Source: Prevotellaceae bacterium UBA1787 (GTDB lineage: Bacteria > Bacteroidota > Bacteroidia > Bacteroidales > Bacteroidaceae). Taken from it: a DNA stretch of 22,609 nucleotides. Below the pieces are notes generated by a model that did not search any database, had not been told where the DNA came from, and was given only the letters and a program-made list of their open reading frames with translations. Below are positions 15,023 to 22,609 of this stretch, piece after piece (the stretch's first letter is position 1; every line of letters begins with the position of its first letter). Position numbers and translations under genes: made by a program. The stretch is taken from assembly GCA_002315195.1 (NCBI GenBank), contig DCGD01000147.1, forward strand, positions 1 to 22,609. The letters run 5' to 3'.

Positions 15023-17551
15023 TTACTTGTTGGAGAGTTGCTGTACGGCTGTCATGAGCTGGTCACCCAAACCAATGGTGTAGCCTTGAGAGAAGAACAA
15101 CACATGGTCGAAAGTGTCGGCAATGAATACCAACGGAAGCGGAGAATCTTTCTCAACATGCATCTGTCTGCGGATTTCTTTTTCAACAGCACCTTTTTGG
15201 TCTATGTCCCAAATGGTGTTTTTGGGAAGACTTGGAAACTCCGACTTGTTGAAACGAGCCGCTTCACTCTCACTTCTGAACAGGATGAGGAGAGGACGTC
15301 CCCATGCTTCAATATCGCCGCGACGTGCCGCAATGTCGCGCAAGGCATGGTTGGTGGGTTCATGGTTGGGTTGGATGATGGCAATGGCAAATTGTCCGCG
15401 ACCAGTTGTACTGAGTATCAGGTTGCTGTTGAAATTTCCAATTACCTTAGGTTCTGCTTTTGGTTGTCGCATTGTCAGCGTGGTGGTTGCCGTGTCGCCG
15501 GGAAGTGCTTGTACCAATGAGAAATGTGCCAGTACACTGCCGGAAGCGAGGCGCGTTCCTGAAATGAGAGCATAGGTGCCTGCATCCACTTTAATTCCAT
15601 TTTTCAAAAGTGTGTTGTAGTTGCCTCTATAATTGAGCGTTTGTGCCTTTCCATTGTTAAGTTTGGCGATGGTGAAGTGTGTTTCATATTCGGGATTTTC
15701 CAACCAAGGTTGCGATGTGTAATCAGCCATGAGGCATGAGGTGGACGCAAATGCGGAATCATTCTTTGCTTCTTTTTCAAATTGTACATCTTTCCATTCG
15801 CAAAGCGTGTCCATGTACTGAACTTTTTCAGTCACGAAGTCAATGCGCGCGGGGATGCCACAAGTACGTGCCAATGCCACAAAGAGAATATCGCGTGAAG
15901 CGGCATCGGTGCGACGATGTTTCAATGCGCCGATGGGTTGCATACGCAAAGACTGAGGATTCCAAATGGTATCAATGGTGATGCTGTCCGATATCCATTG
16001 AACAAGCTCTAATGGCTGTTTTTCCCATACATTGCGCTGCTGTTCACTGATAGAGTGGATGAAATACTTTCTCCATGGTGAAAGTTGTTCGTTCACGATG
16101 CGTGGACTGCGTACATAGCGATTGTATTGATGGTCATCAAGGTATTCCGCTTTTGCGGGGGCATTGTCGTGATGGTCCATAAGGACTTCCATGGTAATAT
16201 CGTGCAGGTCTTTTCCGGAAATTGTGCGCAGGAGCATGGAGTCACCTGTATTGTCAATGAACGATTTGATGAGATTGTGGTTGCCTCGCGAGAATTGGAG
16301 AAGAGGGGTGCTGGAATCGAAAGTTGCTTCGTATGCTTTGCGTACGGAATCCTCGTAAGCTGTGCGATGATTGTTCACTTCCCGTTGTTCGCTGCTTACT
16401 TCGGGAAGCGTGTTGCTTTCTTTTGGCGGATTGAGGTCAAAGTCAATGGAAACTTGGCTGCTTTCCGTGAGGTTCAGGCAGAGTTGTGTGGTGTCACCTT
16501 CTGCCACGTGACAGCGGCTGACACCAAAACATTCATCTTTGCGTCCCCATACAACAAGGTCACCAAGTCCGGCTTCAAGGCTTACAATGCCATGTTCATC
16601 TGATTTCTTGTCCGCTACGGTAAAGAACTCAGCATAGTTGTATATTTTAAATTCCACGGAGGCATCCTGAAGGTCATTGCCGAGGCTGTCGGTGACGTGG
16701 ACGATAGCCTTTGCTACGGGGGCATAGTTTCGTGTAACATTGATTTCTGTGAAACAAGCATTTTGCGACATGGTTTCTTCGGGTCCTTGGTATTTGCCGA
16801 ATACTTTGGTGTGCATCAACATTCCGCGCGAAGCGGGGGCGTTGAACCAACCAAGATTAAGTACGGGTTCAGGTTCGCACGCGCCCAAAAAATACCAATT
16901 GCCATTCGCCCATGCTTCCACCCAAGCGTGGTTGTTGTCCGTGTGCGCCCAACGGGGCGTATATACTTGTCGTGCCGGAATGCCAACTGTACGGAGTGCG
17001 GCAACCAAGAGAGTGGACTCTTCTCCGCATCGTCCGCAGGCAGTTTTGATTGTGGAAAGTGGAGCGGAGGTGCGTGAGTCGGATGGGATATAAGTGACAT
17101 GCTCATGGCACCAATGGTTTACTTCAAGGATGGCATCTTCCATTTCAAGATTCTTGACGCGGTCGCGCAATTCCTCATAGCAAGTCCATCGGAACGCATC
17201 CATGTTTTCATTATTTATGCGGATGGGTAGGACAAAATGACGGAACTCTTGTTCCTTTACGATTTTGCCCCATGGCAGTTCAGCGCGTGCTTGAAGTGAA
17301 GTTCTTACATTGCGCAGATAGAAGTCACCATCGTAGTCCACCATGTCGGGAAGAGGCATGTAAGCATAGAGGAACTCCATCGCGTTTCGTTCATCGGAGG
17401 TCATGGTGCTGTCAAAGATGGAAAACAAGGCGTCATCATTCATCTCTTGCTGGCGCGCTTCAAAGTCTGAGTGTACCGAACCTGATGGTGTGCAGGCACC
17501 CAAGAGAAGGACCAACATCACCATACAAAAAATAGATTTAAACATAGGCAT
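15023..17551 (-). CDS. Transglutaminase-domain lipoprotein
   Basis: An 842-residue secreted lipoprotein: the N terminus has a lipobox, L-L-G-A-C with Cys20 the lipidation site. Residues ~130-250 form a transglutaminase-like core with the triad candidates C175 (GRCGEEST), H208 (DNNHAWVEAW) and E226 (LGACEPEP, where Asp is more common). The fold is used for protein cross-linking or peptide and cell-wall cleavage. A beta-sandwich-like, carboxypeptidase-regulatory type segment follows at about 270-370. Near 555-590 a second stretch, TDAASRDILFVALARTCGIPARIDF, resembles the transglutaminase catalytic helix but lacks the Cys. The end (about 760-842) reads like a thioredoxin-type segment without a CxxC. 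The start overlaps the cutC stop by 14 bases (8 if M3 is used), implying coupling. Function unknown. Confidence 0.85.
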   Translation of the reverse strand: MPMFKSIFCMVMLVLLLGACTPSGSVHSDFEARQQEMNDDALFSIFDSTMTSDERNAMEFLYAYMPLPDMVDYDGDFYLRNVRTSLQARAELPWGKIVKEQEFRHFVLPIRINNENMDAFRWTCYEELRDRVKNLEMEDAILEVNHWCHEHVTYIPSDSRTSAPLSTIKTACGRCGEESTLLVAALRTVGIPARQVYTPRWAHTDNNHAWVEAWANGNWYFLGACEPEPVLNLGWFNAPASRGMLMHTKVFGKYQGPEETMSQNACFTEINVTRNYAPVAKAIVHVTDSLGNDLQDASVEFKIYNYAEFFTVADKKSDEHGIVSLEAGLGDLVVWGRKDECFGVSRCHVAEGDTTQLCLNLTESSQVSIDFDLNPPKESNTLPEVSSEQREVNNHRTAYEDSVRKAYEATFDSSTPLLQFSRGNHNLIKSFIDNTGDSMLLRTISGKDLHDITMEVLMDHHDNAPAKAEYLDDHQYNRYVRSPRIVNEQLSPWRKYFIHSISEQQRNVWEKQPLELVQWISDSITIDTIWNPQSLRMQPIGALKHRRTDAASRDILFVALARTCGIPARIDFVTEKVQYMDTLCEWKDVQFEKEAKNDSAFASTSCLMADYTSQPWLENPEYETHFTIAKLNNGKAQTLNYRGNYNTLLKNGIKVDAGTYALISGTRLASGSVLAHFSLVQALPGDTATTTLTMRQPKAEPKVIGNFNSNLILSTTGRGQFAIAIIQPNHEPTNHALRDIAARRGDIEAWGRPLLILFRSESEAARFNKSEFPSLPKNTIWDIDQKGAVEKEIRRQMHVEKDSPLPLVFIADTFDHVLFFSQGYTIGLGDQLMTAVQQLSNK

Positions 17552-18227
17552 AAATATTTGATTGTTTTACCTTTTTGATGATTTCTGGATTAGAGATACC
17601 ATTGGTGCGGAAAGAACCATGGATTTCCCTTGCGCCTGTTTCATGTAGTATCCGCTCCGCATTGTTGGCGTTGACGCCCGCTCCTGGGAGAATGACGATA
17701 CGATTGTCTGCACGTGCAACCAACTGCCGCAACAGTGGAATGCCTTCTTCTGCCGTGGCGGCCTGGCCTGACGTAAGGATTCTGTTGAAGCCCAATTCAA
17801 TGATTTCTTCAAGTGCTGAAAAAGGTTGTCTGCATACGTCGAACGCCCTGTGGAACGTGGTGTTCATTCCGACAGCATGCTGTAGAAGTTCTTTGCAGAC
17901 AGTTTTGTCAATGTCGCCGGAAGGTAGCAGGGCGCCGAACACAACACCATCAGCGCCGAGTTCTCGGGCAGTGTCAATTGATGCGGCCATTTGCTCAATT
18001 TCAGCGGTTGAATATATAAAGTTTCCTTTGCGCGGACGGATAAGGACATGGAGAATTAGCCCCGCAATGTCTCTGGCTTTGTGAATCATGTCATCCGAAG
18101 GTGTCAATCCATCCAGTTCCAAATGTGAGCATAGTTCAATGCGTTCCGCACCTCCTTGGGCGGCTGCAATGACACTGTCCAGATTTTCAGTGCAAACCTC
18201 AACGATAGGATTTTCAATAGGTTTCAT
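17538..18227 (-). CDS. cutC: CutC family protein (copper homeostasis protein)
   Basis: A 229-residue cytoplasmic TIM-barrel protein. Family marks are VEVCTENLDSVIAAAQGGAE (about 9-28), ERIELCSHLELDGLTPS, LHVLIRPRKGNF, a GADGVVFGAL block, TFHRAFDV and RILTSGQAATAEEG, with GAGVNANN near the C terminus. CutC was named for copper sensitivity in E. coli, but its biochemical activity is not settled and the copper link has been questioned. The gene overlaps dacB upstream by 14 bases and the transglutaminase gene downstream by 14 bases, so it is the middle of a tightly coupled operon. No metal-binding Cys/His cluster characteristic of copper chaperones is apparent. Confidence 0.95.
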   Translation of the reverse strand: MKPIENPIVEVCTENLDSVIAAAQGGAERIELCSHLELDGLTPSDDMIHKARDIAGLILHVLIRPRKGNFIYSTAEIEQMAASIDTARELGADGVVFGALLPSGDIDKTVCKELLQHAVGMNTTFHRAFDVCRQPFSALEEIIELGFNRILTSGQAATAEEGIPLLRQLVARADNRIVILPGAGVNANNAERILHETGAREIHGSFRTNGISNPEIIKKVKQSNIYAYV

Positions 18228-19491
18228 ATTCTTGGCTGGTCTGTTGAGGTGTGGAGAAACTCTGTGTAAGCACTTCGCATACTTTGTTCTGAAAGTTGTG
18301 GGCGACTTGGCGGTTCTTGATACCTTGGTTCAAAATGGCAAAGCATAGGGTGTGACCACCAAATGAAGGGGCATAGCCCGCAAGGGTGCTGACACCGAAC
18401 AGAGTGCCCGTTTTGGCTGATACAACACCTTCGGCTGTGGTTCCACACATTCTGTTTTCCAGTGTGCCATCCATGCCTGCAACCGGGAGTGCGGGGTGAA
18501 GATGTTTGTATATTTCTGGTTGATGCCACACATAGTGAAGCACGCGAATTACAAGTTCCGCAGTCGTAAAATTCCAGCGAGAGAGTCCTGAACCATCCGA
18601 TATGTAATAGTTGTCGGGATTCATCCCGATGTTTTGGATAAATTCTTCCACTTTTGCAGCTGAAAGGCGACTGCTGGCAAAGGGTTTTCCAGTGACCGCA
18701 CCCAATTGGTAGAATACCGCTTCGGCATAGAAATTGTTGCTTCTCTTAAGCATGGGAACAATTACCTGATCCATGGTATGGGTGCGTTCGCAGAGCAAGT
18801 GTACGCTGTCAAGAGGCGTGGTGATTTCAGCATATTCCGCTGGATGTGCAATGCTGTCCTGGTCAAGTGACAGGAAAAACTGTGGCATGAACGAATCACT
18901 TCCACCGTAAGGTAAGGGAGTCAATGTTCGTTCTTCATCATCCCAACACCAACTTTCACCCCATTTCAGTCTGTCTTTGAAAGACAAGTCGGCATATATT
19001 CCGCCGTCGATTTGCTTGATGCCATGTTCGTGGAAAGTTTGCATGAATGCCGTCATGTCTTCCCAACTGAACAAAGGGTCGAAACCTCCGCGTATGTAGA
19101 TGTCACCGTGTAGGATGGAATCTACGACATTTCCTTTGTAGTATAGACGTGTGGTAAATTGATAGTCAACTCCCAGTTGGGTGAGGGCGGCAGCTGTGGT
19201 AATCACTTTTTCCACGGAAGCGGGGAGGAGAAGCTGACGGCCGCAATGGTCGTAAAGAACCGAGTCGTCGGTCAAATCATAAACCACTAATCCCACTTGG
19301 CTGGTGTCAAATATTTTGTCCGACAACATGGTGTCGAGAGTGGTGCGCATGTTCTGCTGCCAAATCCGCAAGGAATCCGCTGAAGTATGGGCGTGGACAG
19401 AGGCGGATGAAAGAACGGAAGTAATTACTACGAAACATAAACTACACAATTTGGTGTAGCAATTAAGGTTTACAAAATGTGAAAATGTCAT
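18214..19491 (-). CDS. dacB: D-alanyl-D-alanine carboxypeptidase/endopeptidase (PBP4 type, S13)
   Basis: A 425-residue secreted penicillin-binding protein that trims or cuts peptidoglycan stem peptides in the periplasm. The N terminus carries a signal peptide with a hydrophobic core at about 16-30 and likely cleavage after V-H-A near 34. The three catalytic motifs are present: S92-V-E-K95 (PASVEKVITTAAAL), S-G-L-S-R-W-N in YYISDGSGLSRWN near 297-309, and KTG in SAKTGTLFGVSTLAGY near 370-380. It is shorter than E. coli DacB (477 aa), consistent with a reduced insertion domain. It starts 15 bases after the stop of the 7TM-HD gene and overlaps cutC by 14 bases, placing it second in a four-gene operon. 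Confidence 0.93.
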   Translation of the reverse strand: MTFSHFVNLNCYTKLCSLCFVVITSVLSSASVHAHTSADSLRIWQQNMRTTLDTMLSDKIFDTSQVGLVVYDLTDDSVLYDHCGRQLLLPASVEKVITTAAALTQLGVDYQFTTRLYYKGNVVDSILHGDIYIRGGFDPLFSWEDMTAFMQTFHEHGIKQIDGGIYADLSFKDRLKWGESWCWDDEERTLTPLPYGGSDSFMPQFFLSLDQDSIAHPAEYAEITTPLDSVHLLCERTHTMDQVIVPMLKRSNNFYAEAVFYQLGAVTGKPFASSRLSAAKVEEFIQNIGMNPDNYYISDGSGLSRWNFTTAELVIRVLHYVWHQPEIYKHLHPALPVAGMDGTLENRMCGTTAEGVVSAKTGTLFGVSTLAGYAPSFGGHTLCFAILNQGIKNRQVAHNFQNKVCEVLTQSFSTPQQTSQEYETY

Positions 19492-19506
19492 GTGGATAAA
19501 TCAGTA

Positions 19507-21555
19507 TCAATGAGTTTTATGCAATATTCCATTATCGTAGGGGATTCTTGCGTGATAAATAACTTTCAAACTGGCAACGAACTGCTCTTTTGCTTCTTCA
19601 ATATTGCGCAATGTGATGGGACATTGTTTGAAAAAACCTTCTGCCATTTGTCGGTCGATGATTTCATTGACACATATCCGAAGAGTGTCTTCATTGATGC
19701 TTTTCAAACTGCGTGATTTGGCTTCTATGCAATCTGCCATCATGAGAATAGCCTGTTCTTTTGTCGTGGGGTTCGGTCCGGGGTAGGTAAACTGAGATGT
19801 ATTGATTTCTTCGTTTGGATGTTTGTTTCTATAACTGTTGTAGAAATATAGTGTTTTTCCGCATCCGTGGTGTGTGGCAATTAGTTTTATCAATTCGGAA
19901 GGCAGGTGGTTTTTTTCAGCCAAGTCGATACCATCTTTCACATGGTTGATGATAATCTTCGCACTTTCCTCTTCCTTGAGCGCATCGTGTGGATTTGAAC
20001 CGTGTTGGTTTTCCGTAAAGAATTCAGGATGTTCAATTTTCCCGATGTCATGGTAGAGGGCGCCGATCCTGACCAGTTCCACATTTCCACCGATTTTAGC
20101 GGCTACTTCGGAGGCGAGGTTAGAGACATTCATGGAGTGATAGAATGTTCCACTTGCTTCCAATTGTAGTCGTCGCAGAAGCGGTGAATTGATGTTTGAA
20201 AGTTCAATGAGCATAACGCTTGAAGTGAATCCAAACATTCTCTCAAAGAGATACATGATGGGATATGAGAAAAGCAAGAGAATACCGCTTAAGGCAAGAT
20301 AGAAGTACCAGGCCGGATCAAGTTTTTCGGGAGGAATGCCTTGGCTCAAATCATATCCCAACATGAAAGCGGTCGCGGCGAGTGTGATAAACAAGGCTGC
20401 GCGGAACACTTGTGAGCGCGAGTCCAAAACCTTGATGGAAAAAATGGCGATGACACCGGCCAGCAGTTGGACCAATGTAAATTCAAAGGGTGCGTGGACG
20501 GAGAGGGCGCAGAGCAGCGTGTTGGCAACATGGACTACGAACGCGGTGCGTCCGTCAAGAAATACACTGACAAACAAGGGCACCATGGCGTATGGAATAA
20601 GGTATGCGCTTGCCGGGGTTTTGTATTCTATGTATGAGGTGGCGATGGAGAACAATGTAATCAAAAAATAAATCAACAGTATGCTGCGGTAGGATTCAAG
20701 ATAGTTTTTTCGCCGAATTTTCAAGTAATATAGGATGGAAATGAACAGCAAAAGAACGAATAGGCTTTGTCCCAAAATGACGGACACACTGTTCTTGTTC
20801 AAATTGCGGCGTTTCATCGACTCTATTTTCATGGATTCAAGTATGGCGGCGGTTTCGGTTTTTACAATCTCTCCCCTGTCAATGATTTTCTGTCCGCTTT
20901 GAACCATGCCGCTTGACCATACAACCTGTGAGAGAAGTTCATTCAGCTCTGTCTTTGATTTTTCGACATCAAAGGAAAGATTGGGACGCAGGTATTTCGC
21001 AATGTCGCATCTCTGCAAAATCTCCTGTTTAAAGTGAACGGTATCCGCTGAGAAAATATAGAGGTAGGCCGAACGTGTCGTGAACAATTCGTGTAAGTTG
21101 CAAATGGACGATTTGCTTCCCGTAACAATGCGAATTCTGCTGATGTTGCTATCCATTAGCGAAATGTATTTCTCATTGTCTATGATGCCGGTTTCATATA
21201 TCTTTTCAAGACAGTTCACCAAATAATTCAAATATGATTTTGGAATCGTTTTATTTTTGTCATTTTCAAAATCACTAATTAAATGACGTATCTGTGCTTC
21301 CGCCGACACATCCTCTAAAACAAAGTACGGTTCATATAGGCGTTTCATGCTGTCACGTTCCATGGCGACTGTTTTTTCCGATTTGTAAATGGGAAAATCA
21401 TAATTGGCAATGATTTGCGTATATCGCCATGGTTTGCCTACCGTATAATCGTAGGAGTAGGATTGTTCGCGGGGCATGAACACTATGATGATCGTACCGA
21501 AAATGAGAACCATTAGAATGTGAAAGAAGACTCCTTTGGAAAGACTTGGTGTCAT
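19507..21555 (-). CDS. 7TM-HD (HDIG) phosphohydrolase, PgpH-like
   Basis: A 682-residue inner-membrane protein. A single membrane anchor at about 9-27 is followed by an extracytoplasmic domain to about 260 (7TMR-HDED type), then roughly seven membrane segments between about 262 and 450, then a cytoplasmic HD domain. Metal-binding motifs are FYHSMNVS near 468-475, H502-D503 in ALYHDIGK, H-H in LIATHHGCGK near 564-573 and D in MADCIEAKSRS near 617. This architecture is that of PgpH, a c-di-AMP phosphodiesterase in Listeria; Bacteroidetes homologues are usually annotated only as HDIG domain proteins, so the substrate here is inferred. It heads an operon with dacB, cutC and a transglutaminase lipoprotein. 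A weak promoter-like TAATTTCG lies on the minus strand at about 21580-21587. Confidence 0.92.
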   Translation of the reverse strand: MTPSLSKGVFFHILMVLIFGTIIIVFMPREQSYSYDYTVGKPWRYTQIIANYDFPIYKSEKTVAMERDSMKRLYEPYFVLEDVSAEAQIRHLISDFENDKNKTIPKSYLNYLVNCLEKIYETGIIDNEKYISLMDSNISRIRIVTGSKSSICNLHELFTTRSAYLYIFSADTVHFKQEILQRCDIAKYLRPNLSFDVEKSKTELNELLSQVVWSSGMVQSGQKIIDRGEIVKTETAAILESMKIESMKRRNLNKNSVSVILGQSLFVLLLFISILYYLKIRRKNYLESYRSILLIYFLITLFSIATSYIEYKTPASAYLIPYAMVPLFVSVFLDGRTAFVVHVANTLLCALSVHAPFEFTLVQLLAGVIAIFSIKVLDSRSQVFRAALFITLAATAFMLGYDLSQGIPPEKLDPAWYFYLALSGILLLFSYPIMYLFERMFGFTSSVMLIELSNINSPLLRRLQLEASGTFYHSMNVSNLASEVAAKIGGNVELVRIGALYHDIGKIEHPEFFTENQHGSNPHDALKEEESAKIIINHVKDGIDLAEKNHLPSELIKLIATHHGCGKTLYFYNSYRNKHPNEEINTSQFTYPGPNPTTKEQAILMMADCIEAKSRSLKSINEDTLRICVNEIIDRQMAEGFFKQCPITLRNIEEAKEQFVASLKVIYHARIPYDNGILHKTH

Positions 21556-21956
21556 AATAATAACGGAAATTAGTGGACTGCGAAATTACACATAAAAAAT
21601 GGCAAATTGTTATAAATGACGATAAAAATTATGTGGCATGATAGATTGAGTTATTCCATGACTGCGTAATGGGTCAAGCGATAACAACATTTTGCCAAAA
21701 TCGCTTGAGTAATTGTTAAGGGTACGTTTAACCAAATTGATTTTGTTTTTTTCCGTCCATGTGTGTGTCAGTTGTTTTGCCGTGTAGATGTTTTCTATGG
21801 AAAGAAATACTTTCCCATGTTGATGCGCTGACAATATATTTGGGTGTTGTTTGCAACCCGGTTGAATATGTCAGGGGGATTGGCAACTATTTCTTAAAAA
21901 ACATGAATGCCGGCATTATTTTTAAAATATGGTTGCCGTGTTTCAAAATATAAAGT
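21556..21956. other. Gene-free region between the 7TM-HD gene and argB
   Basis: About 400 bases without a supported ORF. The left end should hold the minus-strand promoter of the 7TM-HD gene (weak TAATTTCG near 21580-21587). A plus-strand TATATTTG at 21835-21842 is a full match to the -7 element and is followed by a small bulged hairpin, GGGTGTTG/CAACCC (21842-21859); it could be a second argB promoter or an RNA start. Weak open frames on both strands start with TTG or lack signals and are not called. Confidence 0.4.
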
Positions 21957-21964
21957 TACTTTTG
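21933..21964 (+). promoter_or_regulatory. argB promoter
   Basis: TACTTTTG at 21957-21964 fits TAnnTTTG, with TTG at 21933-21935 as the -33-like element at 21-base spacing. The predicted leader is only about 16 bases, with AAGGA (21983-21986 region) directly before the ATG. Confidence 0.65.
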
Positions 21965-21986
21965 CCTCAAAATGCAGAAATAAGGA

Positions 21987-22609
21987 ATGAAGGAAAAACT
22001 GACAATCGTAAAGGTAGGTGGAAAGATATTGGAAGAAAAGTCTTCGCTTGAATTACTAATCAGTGAGTTTGCCGCATTGCCGGGATGCAAGATACTTGTC
22101 CATGGAGGAGGTAGAACGGCTACGAAAGTGGCCGAGGGTCTTGGGATTGAAACCCACATGGTGGATGGCAGGCGAATAACGGATGAGCCTATGCTGAATG
22201 TGGTGACTATGGTATATGGCGGTTTGGTAAATAAAAATGTGGTGGCGTTGCTTCACACCAAAGGTGTAAAGGCATTGGGACTTACGGGGGCGGATTTGGA
22301 CGTTGTGCGTTCACACAAGCGTGTCAATGCGTCCGTGGATTTCGGTTTTGTAGGGGATGTGGACAAAGTTGACGGCAACATGCTCGTCATGTTGTTGCGT
22401 CAGGGTATCACGCCAGTGCTGGCTCCGCTAACTCACGATGGAATGGGGCATCTTCTCAATACGAACGCAGACACCATCGCTTCACAGACGGCAAGGGCGT
22501 TGTCAGATATATTTGACGTGAGTCTTGTGTTTTGTTTCGAGAAAAAGGGTGTTTTATCCAATCCTGACGATGACAACAGTGTGATTTCCCATATTGATGC
22601 TGCCTGTTT
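21987..22609 (+). CDS. argB: Acetylglutamate kinase, 3' end beyond window
   Basis: The first 207 residues of an amino-acid kinase family enzyme that phosphorylates N-acetyl-L-glutamate with ATP, the second step of arginine synthesis in the cytoplasm. Signatures: TIVKVGGKILEE at 6-17 (phosphate-binding lysine in K-V-G-G), the LVHGGGRTATKVAEGLGI stretch (about 37-54) with the H-G-G-G loop that binds substrate, DGRRITDEPMLNVVTMVYGG (about 59-78), ALGLTGADLDVV, GFVGDVDKVD and the N-T-N-A-D-T-I-A-S block near 159-167. Frame intact to the window end; homologues of about 257 residues suggest some 50 residues are missing. The ATG at 21987 follows TAAGGA. No other arginine gene is visible in the window. 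Confidence 0.96.
   Translation, partial: MKEKLTIVKVGGKILEEKSSLELLISEFAALPGCKILVHGGGRTATKVAEGLGIETHMVDGRRITDEPMLNVVTMVYGGLVNKNVVALLHTKGVKALGLTGADLDVVRSHKRVNASVDFGFVGDVDKVDGNMLVMLLRQGITPVLAPLTHDGMGHLLNTNADTIASQTARALSDIFDVSLVFCFEKKGVLSNPDDDNSVISHIDAAC

Noticed and set aside
16085..16603. 172-residue plus-strand frame opposite the transglutaminase lipoprotein
   Set aside because: Lies wholly within a recognised gene on the other strand; no promoter, domain or similarity.
21610..21834. 74-residue minus-strand frame before the 7TM-HD gene
   Set aside because: Starts only at TTG, no promoter or ribosome site, no recognisable family; kept as gene-free.
1..22609. CRISPR arrays, tRNA/rRNA genes, prophage or toxin-antitoxin modules
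   Set aside because: No regularly spaced repeats, no tRNA cloverleaf and no such genes were seen on either strand.

Overview
The window looks like chromosome of a Bacteroidales bacterium (Bacteroides/Prevotella-like; the genus cannot be fixed from the sequence alone). Supporting signs are promoters of the Bacteroidetes type (TAnnTTTG at about -7, seen as TATATTTG, TATCTTTG or TACTTTTG before metK, the metallopeptidase, both dehydrogenases and argB), leaders poor in Shine-Dalgarno sequence, Bacteroidetes-style protein forms (NhaD antiporter, DUF4271-HemD pair, short TatD, TAT-exported Gfo/Idh/MocA proteins) and the gene string hemD-rnpA-yidD-tatD.

Layout. (1) 1-301: 3' end of an IS1595/ISXO2-like transposase cut by the window edge, followed by a hairpin that probably terminates the convergent nhaD gene (383-1666, minus). 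(2) 1977-5285: metK behind what I read as a SAM-II riboswitch, then a DUF4271 membrane protein and hemD. (3) 5547-6767: rnpA, yidD and a TatD-family hydrolase, tightly packed; the tatD 3' end looks broken and is followed by a relic of a signal-peptide gene. (4) 7067-10271: a probable operon of a membrane-anchored neutral zinc metallopeptidase, an alanine/glycine:cation symporter and a secreted endonuclease/exonuclease/phosphatase-fold protein, closed by a strong terminator. (5) 10345-14859: a secreted TIM-barrel glycosidase-like protein (minus) diverging from two tandemly duplicated TAT-exported Gfo/Idh/MocA oxidoreductases (about 91% identical, both 462 aa); each copy has its own promoter and terminator hairpin. 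(6) 15023-21555 (minus): an operon of a 7TM-HD phosphohydrolase (PgpH-like), a PBP4-type D-Ala-D-Ala carboxypeptidase, CutC and a transglutaminase-domain lipoprotein, with overlaps that suggest translational coupling. (7) 21987-22609: the start of argB, cut by the window end.

Most of the window is housekeeping sequence. The best second-look items are the metK leader (aptamer, alternative stem and anti-Shine-Dalgarno can be drawn as one translational switch), the tandem dehydrogenase duplication beside a glycosidase-like gene, the decayed tatD 3' region, and the transglutaminase lipoprotein with a second, cysteine-less transglutaminase-like segment. I found no CRISPR array, tRNA, rRNA, phage module or defence system.
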